A stretch of DNA of 64,000 nucleotides from Tachypleus tridentatus (taxonomy: Eukaryota > Arthropoda > Merostomata > Xiphosura > Limulidae), in NCBI RefSeq assembly GCF_004210375.1, contig NC_134834.1, positions 97,158,170 through 97,222,169 of the forward strand, in the 5' to 3' direction. Made by a program: the position numbers and the translations under genes. Below are positions 13,241-25,800 of this stretch, piece by piece. The notes beneath the pieces were generated by a model. That model was not told the DNA's origin and searched no databases. It worked only from the letters and a program-made list of their open reading frames with translations. Positions within the stretch are counted from its first letter, which is position 1; each line of letters opens with the position of its first letter.

Positions 13241-14261
13241 CTTTAATAAACTTCGAAAAAAATTTAGCTTAAACTTTATATTTTTCTTTTTTTTTATAGG
13301 CTCTTCAGTATAGATAAGAATGAGATAAAAAATTGTTCGAAACATATTTTCAATGAATGAAATAATTCAAAGATGCTTTCAATTGAATAATAGGTGAAAA
13401 TACAATGATTAAACGCTCGTAAATGTTCTTTAATTATCAGATCATTGCGCAACTGCTGAAAAAAATGTTCTAAAATACAACAGATTTAGGTGCATTTAGC
13501 GGGCATTGGAATCCATGGAAAGAAATTTTAACAGCGTTTGAGTAAATTATAAGTTTTGAGCCATATTTTGTAATTAATTCTTGCTCAGAAACTGGATAAA
13601 TTTTCTTATTAAAAGGCGGTAAAAGTAAAACAACTTTTCAATAGTGGCGCCATCCAGTATTTGATAACATCATATTTTATTAGTGCTGCCATCTAACAGA
13701 ATGACGAAAAACTTGAATTTGTCTGAGGTGTTCCTAGAATGGTTAAGCTGTATGGTGCTGCTAACTGGTGACAGAAGTTTTCGTTGTTTTTTTGTTTTTT
13801 TCAATTTTGTATGAAATGACTTATAGCGTTTGATAAAACTTCGCAAAATAGGTTTAAATAATCATTTTGGATATCAAAAAAATTGTATTATTTTAACTTT
13901 GTGAATCCGTTCGTCTCTTAATGTTTTTGGTAAATATTCATTGCACTTGTTGCGAAGAGTTGATATAAATGGAGTACCATTTTTACTAAAATACACTCGA
14001 CATGAAAGTATTTAACTTTAGGCACTATTTAGATCTTATTACATGTTCTATTTTTCTATTCATGGTTAGGTATCTGATAGAAGTGCTCACAGTCACCAAT
14101 TATTGTACTGGATGAAAATAAGTTTCGGTTTGAGTAAAAAAAAAAAAACTGTACGTAAGAGGTTCACTGCTGTGACTATTATATTGTTTTAATTAGAGAG
14201 TAACTAGGTTCGTGGTCTTACTTCTCCGTTAAATATCTAAATTCTCACAATTTAACTAAGT

Positions 14262-14518
14262 GTTTGTCTTTAATTTTTCGCAAAGCTACACGAGGGCTAT
14301 CTGTGCTAGCCGGCCATAATTTAGCAGTGTAAGACAAGAGGGAAGGCAGCTGGTCATCACCACCCACTGCCAACTCTTACACTACTCTTTCACCAACGGA
14401 CTGGACTTCATAACAACCCCAGGGCTGAAAGGGCGACCATGTTTGGTGGGAGGTTGATTCGAACCCATGACCCTCAGATGAGGAGTTGAGCGCCTTAACC
14501 ACCTGGCCATGCCCGACC
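14262..14518 (-). repeat. tRNA-derived SINE (family 1), unit 3 copy
   Basis: Equivalent of the SINE at 3629-3891. A small deletion removes most of the aatagtgggattgac motif near 14397. Confidence 0.85.
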
Positions 14519-14996
14519 GTAAGTAAGTAATTATATCACATTATAAATATTTTTCTCCAAATGTTTTGTTAAGACTGTCTAGTATTGTATTACATGTAAT
14601 TTTACCCTAAAGATAAAGGTCCACTTTTTGATAGGTTTTGTATTAATGTATATTATGTTGGTGTTATAACTACCCTGAACGAAGGTTCGTCAAATTTATT
14701 AAGTAAGGAAACACATTTTTTTTTTTTTTCAAATAGTTGAATTTTTCTCCGCGACAAAGATGAAGACCGTAATTATGAGAGAGGCTTCGTTATTCATATT
14801 CTTATTACAGGTATATGTTGAATTTATATGTTAAGTAAAATCTATAATTTATGATACAACCACCTATCATAAAAAGGTAGATGTGGTATTGGTGAAGCGT
14901 AAATTATTGTTACTCTATTCGTATATTTCTAGTTTAAAAATTGTAGTAATAAATGTGTCCTAACATGACATGAATTAGAAGAATGTGAGCAGAAAG

Positions 14997-15266
14997 AATG
15001 TTTGGTTTGAATTTCGCGGACAGCTACACAAGGACTGTCTACATTAGCCTCCCTAATTTAGCAGTGTAAGACTAGAGGGAAGGTAGCTAGTCATTACCAC
15101 CCACCTTCAACTCTTGGGCCCTTTTACCAACGAATAGTGGGATTAATCGTATAATAATAGCACCCCCACTGTTGAAAGGGCGAGTATATTTGATGTGTCG
15201 GGGATTCGAAACCGCGCCCTGAGATTACGAGTCGAGTGCCTTAACGACTTGGCCATGTTGGTCTCA
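14997..15266 (-). repeat. tRNA-derived SINE (family 1) at the array edge
   Basis: Full-length minus copy (tail near 15008, head ending ggccatgttggtctc). In units 1 and 2 only its first few dozen bases survive, followed by unrelated sequence, so the junction of the tandem duplication probably lies inside this SINE. Confidence 0.82.
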
Positions 15267-16640
15267 GAAAATATGTTACTTTATATTTCAAAGTAATGAA
15301 TGTAGCACAAAGCGCTTTTTTCTAAATATTATATATTACTTAAAGCTTCATCAGGACATCCAGCTTTTCTGAAACGCACTATACACTCCTTCCAGAGTTT
15401 GCATTTGGTAGGTGTAGTGTCAGCAATCAATACATTGCTGTAGTGGTAGATTAAAGTACGTGTATAAATCAATACGTGTATAAATCACGTGAAAATCACG
15501 TGACCCTTCGCTTTGTGTGTATTCTACAACCTGGTTGTTTTTGTAATTAATGAATTCTGTGGCTTCCTAGTTATCTAGCAGTCTTTCAAATCGATGACTC
15601 TCCAACTAATCACGGCGCTCTATTTTCTGACATCACAGTAGACGTCATCAGACAACCGTCGGGGAACGAAGTCGTAAAGATTAAATATATACACCGCCAT
15701 TGTTACGTTACGTACATGTAGTGTAAAGTGAACCCTCGTAGTGTAGTATCCAAGGTGGACAGAACATTTCAGAAGACGTCCAAGTGATTGTTGACAGTCC
15801 TTCTGTTATGTTGATTGTTTTACCTTTATAAATACGCCCCATGTCATGACATGGAAACCACAGGAATATCAATTGCATAATAAATAATTATATGAAGATT
15901 TATCTCCGTTATTTACAATTGAAATGTTCGGATGTTGAAACGGCCATACGTTTATGTTTGTTAACAAATTTTACAAAGGGCCGTATCATTTTCGTAGTTA
16001 AAAACAGGCAGCAACATAATTCAGACAACTTAGTATCAAATATTACATACTGTGGGTAATTGGACACTCATATTTCCTTAATATAAAGCCACGAAGGGTA
16101 ACTATATTATACTATAATACTGGTTATTGATACTAGTTTGTTTTTTTCTTATGTAGTTGTATGAATCAGTTTTAATCCTGCTTCAACATGTTAAGGTTTT
16201 TATTGATATCCCATTAGGAGAAGAGCCTTAAATCAGACATTCTCATTCTATTAAGATATTTTGTTAATTATATATCATAATTTAATTTTAACCGTATAAA
16301 ACTTAACCAGATCATATAAACAATACGAATGATCTATCACTTCATGTTTCAGAATTCTGGCAACCCACGATCCACGTGTTTATACTGTTGTAAACAATGT
16401 TTTGAATGTTAAACAGTACAGGAGGTTACGATCTGACAACTTCAACTAATATCCAGATGAGTAATTCATTATAAAATATAGAAAATATCGAAGCATTAGT
16501 TCAGTAGGTAGAATGCTAGTCAAAATGAGATATTTATTGGGAAGTTATTGCGTCATGAACAAGAAATCAGTTAAGTATTGAGTGTGTGAATGATTGAGGT
16601 GGAGACTGATCGAGCTCGAGAGATGTTTTTTTTCTTACCT
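15267..16640. other. No gene seen
   Basis: AT-rich sequence with frequent stops in all frames and no recognisable domain. It contains a small cluster of tandem words and two CACGTG hexamers at 15456-15502. Confidence 0.5.
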
Positions 16641-16644
16641 GCTA

Positions 16645-16714
16645 TGTCTACCGAGAATCGAACCCCTGATTTTAGCGTTGTAAATCCGAAGACTTACCAC
16701 TGTGCCAGCGGGGG
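16645..16714 (-). repeat. Head of tRNA-derived SINE (family 2)
   Basis: The minus strand reads cccccgctggcacagtggta, then an anticodon-arm-like part (acaacgctaaaatc), then the B-box ggttcgattctcgg. This head differs from family 1. It lacks the tail. Confidence 0.7.
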
Positions 16715-16910
16715 AAGTTATTCTGAAACTACTCAGTAAATTAGTATTCATTTGTTTCGAATAAAAAAAAAATCCTTTAAACGTAATTAAGTTGAAAAGT
16801 TTGTTTGCCGACTTAGTTCTACAATTTCTGCCCAAGTAAACGTAGCCTGTAACAAACCTTACTGAGTGTATGCGTTTTGTTATACCAAAACTTCGTCATT
16901 GTGGTTGCAG

Positions 16911-16985
16911 TGTCGACTGAAGGGAATCAAACCCCCTGATTTTAGCATTATAAGTTCGAAAGTTTACCGTTGTTCCACAGTGGAC
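16911..16985 (-). repeat. Head of tRNA-derived SINE (family 2), degenerate
   Basis: Shows the same cccctgattttagc motif (plus strand), with more substitutions than the neighbouring copy. Confidence 0.6.
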
Positions 16986-17288
16986 AAACCTTGTTGAATA
17001 AATTAATTTGTTAACACAATATCGATTGAGCTTAGCACTGTTTTTAAGAATAATAGAAACGAACCTGCTCAACGATATCATATGTTAGAACAATATGCAA
17101 TTTGTTTTGCATTCTTATTTTTAAGTATTCAAATGATTAAATACTGTTCGTATTAAAGGTTTGTGCAAGTGTACAAATTATGAATAAATGCCAATTACTT
17201 TAAAAATAAGAAGGTATTTTGTTTTTCAGGTGCGGAAACTAAAATAAAAACACAAAAATATTCATCATATTTCAAAATATTATATTTT

Positions 17289-17371
17289 ACAACGCTAAAA
17301 TCAGGGGTTCGATTCCCCTCGGTGGGCTCAGCAGATAGCCCGCTATAGCTTTGCAATAAGAAAACACATAC
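17289..17371 (+). repeat. tRNA-derived SINE (family 2), 5'-truncated
   Basis: Begins inside the anticodon arm (acaacgctaaaatcagggg), keeps B-box gttcgattcccc, then the body cagcagatagcccg and a tail ending in aagaaaacacata. Confidence 0.7.
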
Positions 17372-19380
17372 ATCTTACATTTGTAGTATACTCAATAGAC
17401 CCCATGTCTAATTTAGAACAATACTTTAGTGAGAATTCACTCCGTCTTTATACATATATATACATAAATTATTAGCATCGGAAAAATATATTTTAAAGAT
17501 TAAAAGAGCAGACAGTATTGTCCTTTAGTCTTTAGATGTAGAACGCCTTCATCGGCGGTAAATCCTGTTTATTTTGAATATTTGCACAAATTTTCACAAA
17601 GTGCACATCACAATTTTTGAACTACCAATCTAAAAGGAGAGCTGTTAGTCAACAGCATCCACAAAATCTATCGGTAGACTTTCCATGTGTATGTATGATA
17701 ATTAGTTCCTACTATTTAGTCAAATAAAAGGAGCCTAAGAGTTGGCGGTTGGTGCTATTACTCAGCTGTCTTCCCACTAGCGTATACGTTCAAAGTCATG
17801 GATGGCTATGCGCAGACAACCTTTGTGTAGCTTCCTGTGGAATTCTGATTTATTTTCATCAGAAACGCAACCAATACTATTTTATTTTTCCCTGTTTTCC
17901 TTTCATTGGTTCGAAACGAGTGACGTACTTGTAGGTGATTAAAAGTAACCACAGAAAACATAAGTTGAGAATCATAAAACCAGGAACTTTAGTTAGCCTT
18001 TACAAAGGCTTTCTTTTTTTTTTTTTAGTAAAGCAGCTGTCGGTCCGTGTTTATAAGCACAGTCAATGGCAGTGAAATTAATCCACTTTGTTTTATCTCA
18101 GTTACGATCCTTGATCTAGCCTGTCGCAGCTGACTATAAAATCATCAACTAATGCCATATCTTTGGTTCCTAGTATCAGGAACATCCAGAAACCAGAAAT
18201 TTAATCCATGTTCAAGTGTACTTTTGTAATATCATAGTACCTTCTGCAGCTTTTAGAAAATTCCTTTTGTTCGACTACCACCTATTCAGGGCAGACGATA
18301 CAAGTAAATATACAAGAAACGACAGATGTTTTCTCGTTTTTTCGCCAGGTGCGGCGATGTTCGTAGGGTGAAAAGACATTCACCCCTCCACATGCCAGAT
18401 GGTAGCCAATACATACACAGGGCACCTGACACGCTACTGGGCGCTAAGTGCACTATAATGTAGTTAGCATGTCTGCTATAGCAAACGTTTTTTGTTTTGT
18501 TTTTTCTTTTCTGGTGAATTATGTTTTTCGATATTCAGAAGACTCGGGCGTATTCTACCATATGCAAGAATAACAATTAACTGTGACTGGATTTTTCACT
18601 GGTTAATCTTCAATTTCAATTAAATTGGGCGTGCCATTATAACAGCTGCGTGCGACTCCAGTATCTGTTTGATCAGACTTTATTAAAAACAGAAAAGTGG
18701 GAAAAAGTTATATGTGACTGACAAATGTTTGTCAGAAGAAAATGAATGTCAAACTGCGACTCAACACTATAATTATGAATAAACAAACATGTAACAGATG
18801 CCTTCAACTTTCTGTTGCTTGAGGTCAGTTGTCACACCGACATTACGCCAGCATGTATCTATCAATACTGGACGTATCCATATGTCATATCATGTACATC
18901 ACGAACCACGATAGTGATTAATAATTGAAATAACAAGGAACTGCACAAAATCCAAATAGAACGTTTGGGAAAAAGCGCCTTAAACAGTGAAGGGTCAGTT
19001 CAAACAACACTTTAAAACCTTTATTATTGACTACTATGGCTGTACATATATAGAAGTGCACAAAAAAGCATCCATGTTCGACTTACAAGAAAATCCGCTC
19101 AAAACGATCTGTTTGTAATTGTTCGTACCAGCTTACAATAAAAACAATCTTGTAATTACACCCACATCTTTTGTATAATACTAAACAAGGTACAACAAAG
19201 GTCGTAGGGGGACTGGGAAATCGATTTATTCCTTCTATATTTTACGTAAGCTAAAACATCATCATTCAAGTGTAAGCGATGCTATCATTACCCCTTGATG
19301 TTTTGTTTCCTACAAATACCTCATGTTCTTTTAAAAAACTTAAGTACAGGATGAAACAGAAACTACCATCCAATAACGTA
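17372..19380. other. No gene seen; possible SINE-body remnant near 17.73-17.85 kb
   Basis: A stretch at about 17730-17850 (taagagttggcggttggtg, then cagctgtcttcccactag, then gatggctatgcgcagac) resembles a decayed family 1 body in plus orientation. The rest has only short, unconvincing ORFs. Confidence 0.45.
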
Positions 19381-19500
19381 TGTGTGTGTGTTTTCTTATA
19401 GCAAAGCTACATTGGACTATCTGTTGAGCCCACCGAGGGGAATCGAACCCTTAATTATAGCGTTGTAAATCCGTAGACTTACCGCTGTACCAGCGGGGGA
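19381..19500 (-). repeat. tRNA-derived SINE (family 2), near complete
   Basis: Tail (tgtgtgttttcttatagcaa), short body and whole head ending in gctgtaccagcggggga are present on the minus strand. This is the most complete family 2 copy in the window. Confidence 0.75.
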
Positions 19501-21885
19501 CCCAATAACGGATGAGCATTAGATGACTGTAACGTGTACATACTTAATGCTTTGTACACTATACAATCGGTGTCTTTAGGGAGACAGTCTATATTATGTA
19601 CCAAGTGAAGAAGCTTAAAAAAATTCAATACACATAATGTTAAACTTCATTTCCCAAATTCGTAGAATAATTACTTTAAAATTCACAAAGGTTTATTTAA
19701 AGACAAATATATTTTAACCGAAAAGGTTGTTTTCCTAATGGTAAAATTTTAAACGTGCTTAGTGGGATTGTATAGTAGTCTAAGACATATTGTTTGCATA
19801 CAGAATTTAGTCGCACAGAAACTACAAATGGTCACTATATTCTCAAACAAGTCTCCATGACAATCTTCTCCAGCTGCAGCAGTTTAAAATTTTAGATCCC
19901 GAATTAATGCGATCAAATAGTCAATGGCTACAATGTATAATCATGAACATATCAGCTAGCTATGTTTATTATCATTACAATGCAAAAAGCTAGCTACCCA
20001 TAATATAGCATAAAAAAACACCAAACAAGATAAATAAATAATTGAATTTTTTTAAAACCTGTAAACAGAGATGGTTAAAAAGTAAGGAAACCAAACTGGA
20101 TATACTGTAGACATTATTTATTCAAACTACAAATCCCTATTTTAACTCCACTAAATGTAATACTAGGTAAGATCACGGAACCAAAATTTGAATATGTAGT
20201 TTAACTAAATGATATCTATCCGGCAAAAATGGATTATGAAAAATAAGTCAAAGTTTTGAAATTTAAAACTTACCTTTCAGAACACTAAGAACTTGATGAT
20301 TAGATCAGTAGTACCTTTCTCCATCGCTTAATGTAATTAAAGTTTTCGCTAATTAGTTTTAAAATATTAATTAAGCTATGTCCACTATACTCTTTTATTC
20401 GTTTTCAACATATAGCTTATCATTGCTGGTAACATATGATGTCTGTGGATAATATCTTAGTCAACTGAGATTATGTCCATAGATGATTGCCACGTATAAA
20501 AGATACAATGTTCCACCGAACGTTTTAATGCGCCCATTAGTTTAATCGTAGCCTAGTAAACATAGTGAGAGAAACTACTCATTTGCTAACTTGGCCCCCC
20601 TAGTGGCTCAGAAATGAGTTTGAGGGATTATAATACTAAAAATTGGGTTTCAATATCCGTAGTGGACATTGTATATATAATCTATAATGTAACTTTAGGC
20701 TTAACAAGAAATAAAGTTTCCTAATATTTCTCAGATATTTTAACATTATAAATACACGAAATACATCCTCCTTACTTTGTCTTTTTTTACCACGTGAAGA
20801 CATACATAATTTACAACACACATCTAGTTTTATTATTATTATCGATTGGTTTGATACGTGAATCGAAGAGGCTCGATATTTGTATATTATAACAGAGATT
20901 GTTGTGTCGAGTTTTTAAATTTATTTTATGAAAAAAAAAATTCTGGTTCGATATCAAACAAAGCTAAAATCACTATTGTACACCATTAGATGTAAAGTTC
21001 TATCGACTGGAAAAGAAAACAGTTCCAGTATCAAATAAAAGTGGATGTGTATGTGAGAAGAGGAAATGTAACTTTGTGTTTTTTCTTCTGTCTGTAACAT
21101 AAACAAATGGGTTTCTGTAGCTTACAGCGATGATTGGCAAAGTGCCAAGTGCTGAATGATAAAATCTCGTCTGGACTTTCAGGCAACGTCAAGTGCTTCA
21201 ATCTCTTTATATTTATCGTATATCCATTACGTATGGTAAGATCATATGTAATAATTTCTTTCTTAATCTACTCTTGGTCTATAACGAAAATAAACTTTCA
21301 TTAGTGAAATATTATGGGATACTTTCGTTCTGAAATAAGATTTAAAATATAGTTTGTTTTTTTACAAATTTCGTTGGAGGAGGTTATATTTAAAAAATGC
21401 AAATACTCGAGATTTTAAAAATAAATCTAATGCATCCTCAGTAAGGAACTAATCGCTAAATGTTAGGGCTATAAAAGCAAACTTGCAATTTTTTTTTACC
21501 GAGAGATTAAAAAATCCTTTTAAAATGCTTCTCTTAAGATCCTAGATATTTTAAAAAATAATTATAAGAAGTTTATTTTGACTTCGTCAGCGAGTTTAGT
21601 GTGCCCCTTTTTAAACAGTTGTTTAAATTAGACTTTAGTGAGAGAAATAAATTTCTAGATCAGAGAAAGAAAATGATCAAATGATCCAAAGCACAAGTAA
21701 AAGATGATCTCATGAACAATTTGAGATCTAACTACAGTTTTGGATTCAGAAGGTGAAACCCTTTTGCTTGATGTATTTAATCACACTAAAGGTATCAGAA
21801 ATTAATTCATTCTATTTATGTCTAAAAGAATTTCAGTTTGAGGGTACGTTGGTTGAAATTCTGATAAGTAATAAAACTGAATCAG
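19501..21885. other. No gene seen
   Basis: AT-rich, with stops in all frames and no recognisable domain, repeat array or RNA gene. Confidence 0.5.
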
Positions 21886-21887
21886 CT

Positions 21888-22150
21888 ACTCACGGCCAAG
21901 CGTGTTAAGACGTGCGACTCAATCTGAGGGTCGCGAGTTCGCATCCCCGTCGCGCCAAACATGCTCGCCCATTCAGCCGTGGGGGCGTTATAATTTTACG
22001 GTAAATCCCACTACTCGATTGTAAAAGAGTAGCCCAAGAGTTGGCAGCAGTGGGTGGTTATGACTAGCTGCCTTCCCTTACACTCCTAAATTATGGACGG
22101 CTAGTGCAGATAGCCCTCGAGTAGCTTTGTGCGAAATTCCAAAGACAAAA
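21888..22150 (+). repeat. tRNA-derived SINE (family 1), well preserved
   Basis: Head cacggccaagcgtgttaag with B-box gagttcgcatccccg, body including ggttatgactagctgcc, and tail gtagctttgtgcgaaattcc. This is one of the best copies outside the macrosatellite. Confidence 0.9.
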
Positions 22151-22667
22151 GACGAATCAGCTACTCGCGCGCCCTGCGCTTGATATTGGTGGCGCACAAA
22201 AATGTAGCTAATAAAACGAAAGAACAGTCTCATAGGCTAATTTACTCTAATCCTACGTAAAAGGGTCTCGTTGTATTGCTAGCTTTATCGTATAACTTAT
22301 TAGAAATGAAGGAATAAACAATATTGGTGAAAAATAGCATCCTACAGTTCACCATTTTAAAATGCAATGATCTTAACGAAACCCACTCCGACACACAGCG
22401 TCCTTTACATGAAGGAAGATGCTAAATGCAACAAAAAATGGGTGTAGAAGATGCCAACAAACTTCAGACCTCTTCGGGTGAACGGATAGACGAATAGTCA
22501 GAAATCACGTGAATTATTAACAATTTCACTATTTTATTGGGAAAATACGTCTCCAGTTTGATGAACAGTGATGAATGACGATGATGGCCGTCCACACCAG
22601 GAGGTCACTACACTCTGTCGCAAAAGTTGAAAATAGGTGTTTTGTTTACTTTAAAATACTCTGAACT

Positions 22668-22876
22668 AGTTGCCAGCCGTCCATAATTCTGAAGTGATAA
22701 ACGAGAGAGATCATTGCTAGTCACACCGCTAATTCTTAGAACACTCTTTAGCAACAAATTGTCGGATTGACCATTTTATTATATATAGTAGGTGAAAGGG
22801 TATGTTGGGCGACAGGTTTCGATCCAGCGACACAGAGATTACGAGTCAAGAGTCCTAACCATCGGGCCACATCTAA
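22668..22876 (-). repeat. Degenerate tRNA-derived SINE (family 1)
   Basis: Keeps ccagccgtccataattc at the tail side and a head with gattacgagtcaag and taaccatcgggcc; the body is strongly diverged. Confidence 0.65.
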
Positions 22877-25800
22877 AAAAAATACAATCAGTATTTAAAG
22901 GCTTTAGCTCCAATGTTTATTGTTGTTTTTACAGTGTTTTAGATCTTACTAAGTTTCCATGATACAGAACGTTCTCGTTGCGCAGATGCATTTTGAAATA
23001 TACCCATACATTCAGTTTTTTGTGTTTTTATCTAAATGCATAATTCAAATTGTTTTTTCACAAACAAAACAAACTGTTACTTAAAATAAACGACTTGACA
23101 AGCGCTGCCATTATCAATTGACCTGTCATATTCTTCCATTTAATAGTAACTACTTCTGAATAACCAGTGGAGTAAATGATGCCTGTCCATTGGCTATGAT
23201 TGACAGAAACGTGCGTTTCTTTAAGATCGAAATGCAAGAAAGTAAATAAGAAACGTGAAAATAAATAAACGATTTAATGTAGGAAAAGGTAAAAACAATA
23301 TTTAATGAATTTATAAATATATGTAGCGATACATCCATATAATACTTGCGTTATTCCTGTCAGTATCGATTCAATTATTCATTTATTTACTATTGTAATA
23401 ATTCAGGTGTTTTGAAGCTTCCATTAACTGGACACATTATTGGCATGAATTTTAGAAGCTAAATTACAAAAGATACGCTTTTTTAGGTTTGGGTAAGTTT
23501 TTAATTCAATGTTTGAAAATTTACACAAATAAAGTAGTCTAAAAAAGGACTACAAACTCTTAAGTCTAATGTGGCAGAAACTGATAGAGGGAAACATGTA
23601 TAAGAAGCATATTGCATAATGAACAATAAAGACCCTAAATGAAACTTAATAACTGACAACAACTTAAGAAAATGGATTAAAGGCTCACGAAACGTCGAAA
23701 ATATTGTATAAAAAGTGTTCTCTCGAAAAATAAAGACACAACAAATAAAATTCACTTTTAAGACCAACCTAATTTCCCCCTAACGTTTACGACCAATAAC
23801 CTAATTAAGAAACTTCGTGAAAATTATTTTTAAAGTGAATTTTATATACTGTGCCTAGAATATTTAACTAAAGACAATTTATATATGGGAATAAAGCGAT
23901 TTCAAAATAATTTACATACATGATAGAAATTTCGTTTTACCTAATTAATATGTGGTTATTTTATAGACAGGATACGAGTAACAATGTTGCCCATCACACA
24001 CGTAAGGGTTATTCTGGTGGTAAAAATATGAGCACACAAAAGAACTATGTACAAATAACAATGTTACAGCACCATCATATGCGAACATCTTACGTGATTT
24101 ACCATGGTAACTTTATCATTTGATAGACTAATTGGATAGCGTTAAGTGAAAATATAATATCAAGAATGACTACTAAATATAAATACTGTTGTTAGCGTGT
24201 TTACTTCTAACACGAGGTAACTGTTGTAAAGAGACATGTTTAACACGTAGTAAGTATTGTTTGTTTGTTTGTTTTGTTTTTTGGAACTTCGCACAAAGCT
24301 ACTCGAGGGCTATCTGTGCTCGTAGCAAGTAGCGATAGTTTAAGTACGTGTATCGTTTGTATACGAACCCTGGATAGATGGGCGACGTTCGTTCCCTCAC
24401 TGTAACATCCTCCCCCTAAAGAATATTATATCCTGGAAATTTTTAAATAGTGGAAGATAAGTCACGTGCTATAAACGACAGTAATTGTTACGTACAATGC
24501 GTGTTATGGGAGAATGACGCTAACCCTAAAACAGGCCATCGTACGAGTATTTATATTATAAAAAAAGAAATGCAATGAATTATGCAAGTTCTAATTTTAA
24601 AACGTTCACGAAAAAAAAAAATCCTTGTATTTCAGCGAAACCTGGAAATATTCTGAGATTTAACACTGAAAGGTTCTCTTGTTGTCATGTCAATAACTAC
24701 TGCGGACCAATCACGTTTTATCTAACGATCGTTTGGTGTTGTGTTCTTCCTCTGCAGTATTAGCATTATCACGTGGGGAGTGAGCTACCTAAGATTACAA
24801 AATGGAAAAGTCTGAAATTGAACTTCCCTAAAATCACTCAAGCTTTTTTCCCGTAATTTTTCCTTCAGAGGAGAAGTTAAGAGTGAACGTATGATTTGCA
24901 AATAAAAACTGACCAAAAAAAGCTATTACGCTTACTGAGCTTTGATAATGAAACACGTCGCTAAACGTCAAAGTTATAAAACCAAGACACTGGCCACGTG
25001 ATCGCTGCTTATGAAATAGACAGATCAATATTGTTTAATAACGAAGTTGTATCGTTTAGGTCTGGGTACTATAATAAACAAACTTATATGGGGGTTTAAA
25101 AATTGTGTTTTAGCTGTTTAAAACTTCATAATGTAAGTGTAAGAAGTAAAACACCTATACACATTTTTAAAAATCACACTGACTGAATTGGCCTTTTACT
25201 GAAAGCTGCAGTGTGCTGCCTATGTTTGAAAGAAAAACTACAATAAACACGTAATGCACTTAAATATTACATACAAAATATTTTAAAAAATCTCCAAATG
25301 AATATCACGAAAACCTTCATAAAATTAAGTATACATTTCAAAAGAGAGTCACATATCTCCACTAAACAATAAATAGTAAACTAAAGGGTAATCATTATTT
25401 TCTTTAATAATAAAACTTGTATAAATGAACAAGTTAAACCCTTTACTCAGTTCAGACCTTTATGTAAAATAAAGTATGATAGCAACAATTGTTACTCATT
25501 CGCGTTTATAGTTTACAGAGAAAAAAAAAACTGATGAATAATAACTGAAATAATTATAGACATTAATTAATAGTTTACAAAAGTACAAATGCGCTACAAT
25601 ATCAATACTACGTCTACAACACAGACTATAAACGAAAACCTCATAGAAGAGAAGAGTGGTTCCGTGTTACATCATCCACGTCTCTTTCGAAACACGGCAA
25701 TAATGGTGTGATTGATCTACTGTGTTTTCTTAAATTTATTCCACGTGAAGCAGCGCTGCTCCCATGTTTCGAAACAATGTCAAAAGTCGTTTCATGTGTT

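Larger units (their letters stand above)
10642..15050. repeat. Macrosatellite unit 3, truncated (about 4.4 kb)
   Basis: Third tandem copy. Its first part matches unit 1 in the retained segment (about 10761-10834) and in minisatellite length. Beyond about 12.9 kb it shares many variants with unit 2 instead. Similarity to the other units fades in the minus SINE at 15.0-15.27 kb, which units 1 and 2 keep only as a remnant of a few dozen bases (about 4365-4415 and 9620-9670). After that the sequence is unique, so this is the right edge of the array. Confidence 0.85.
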
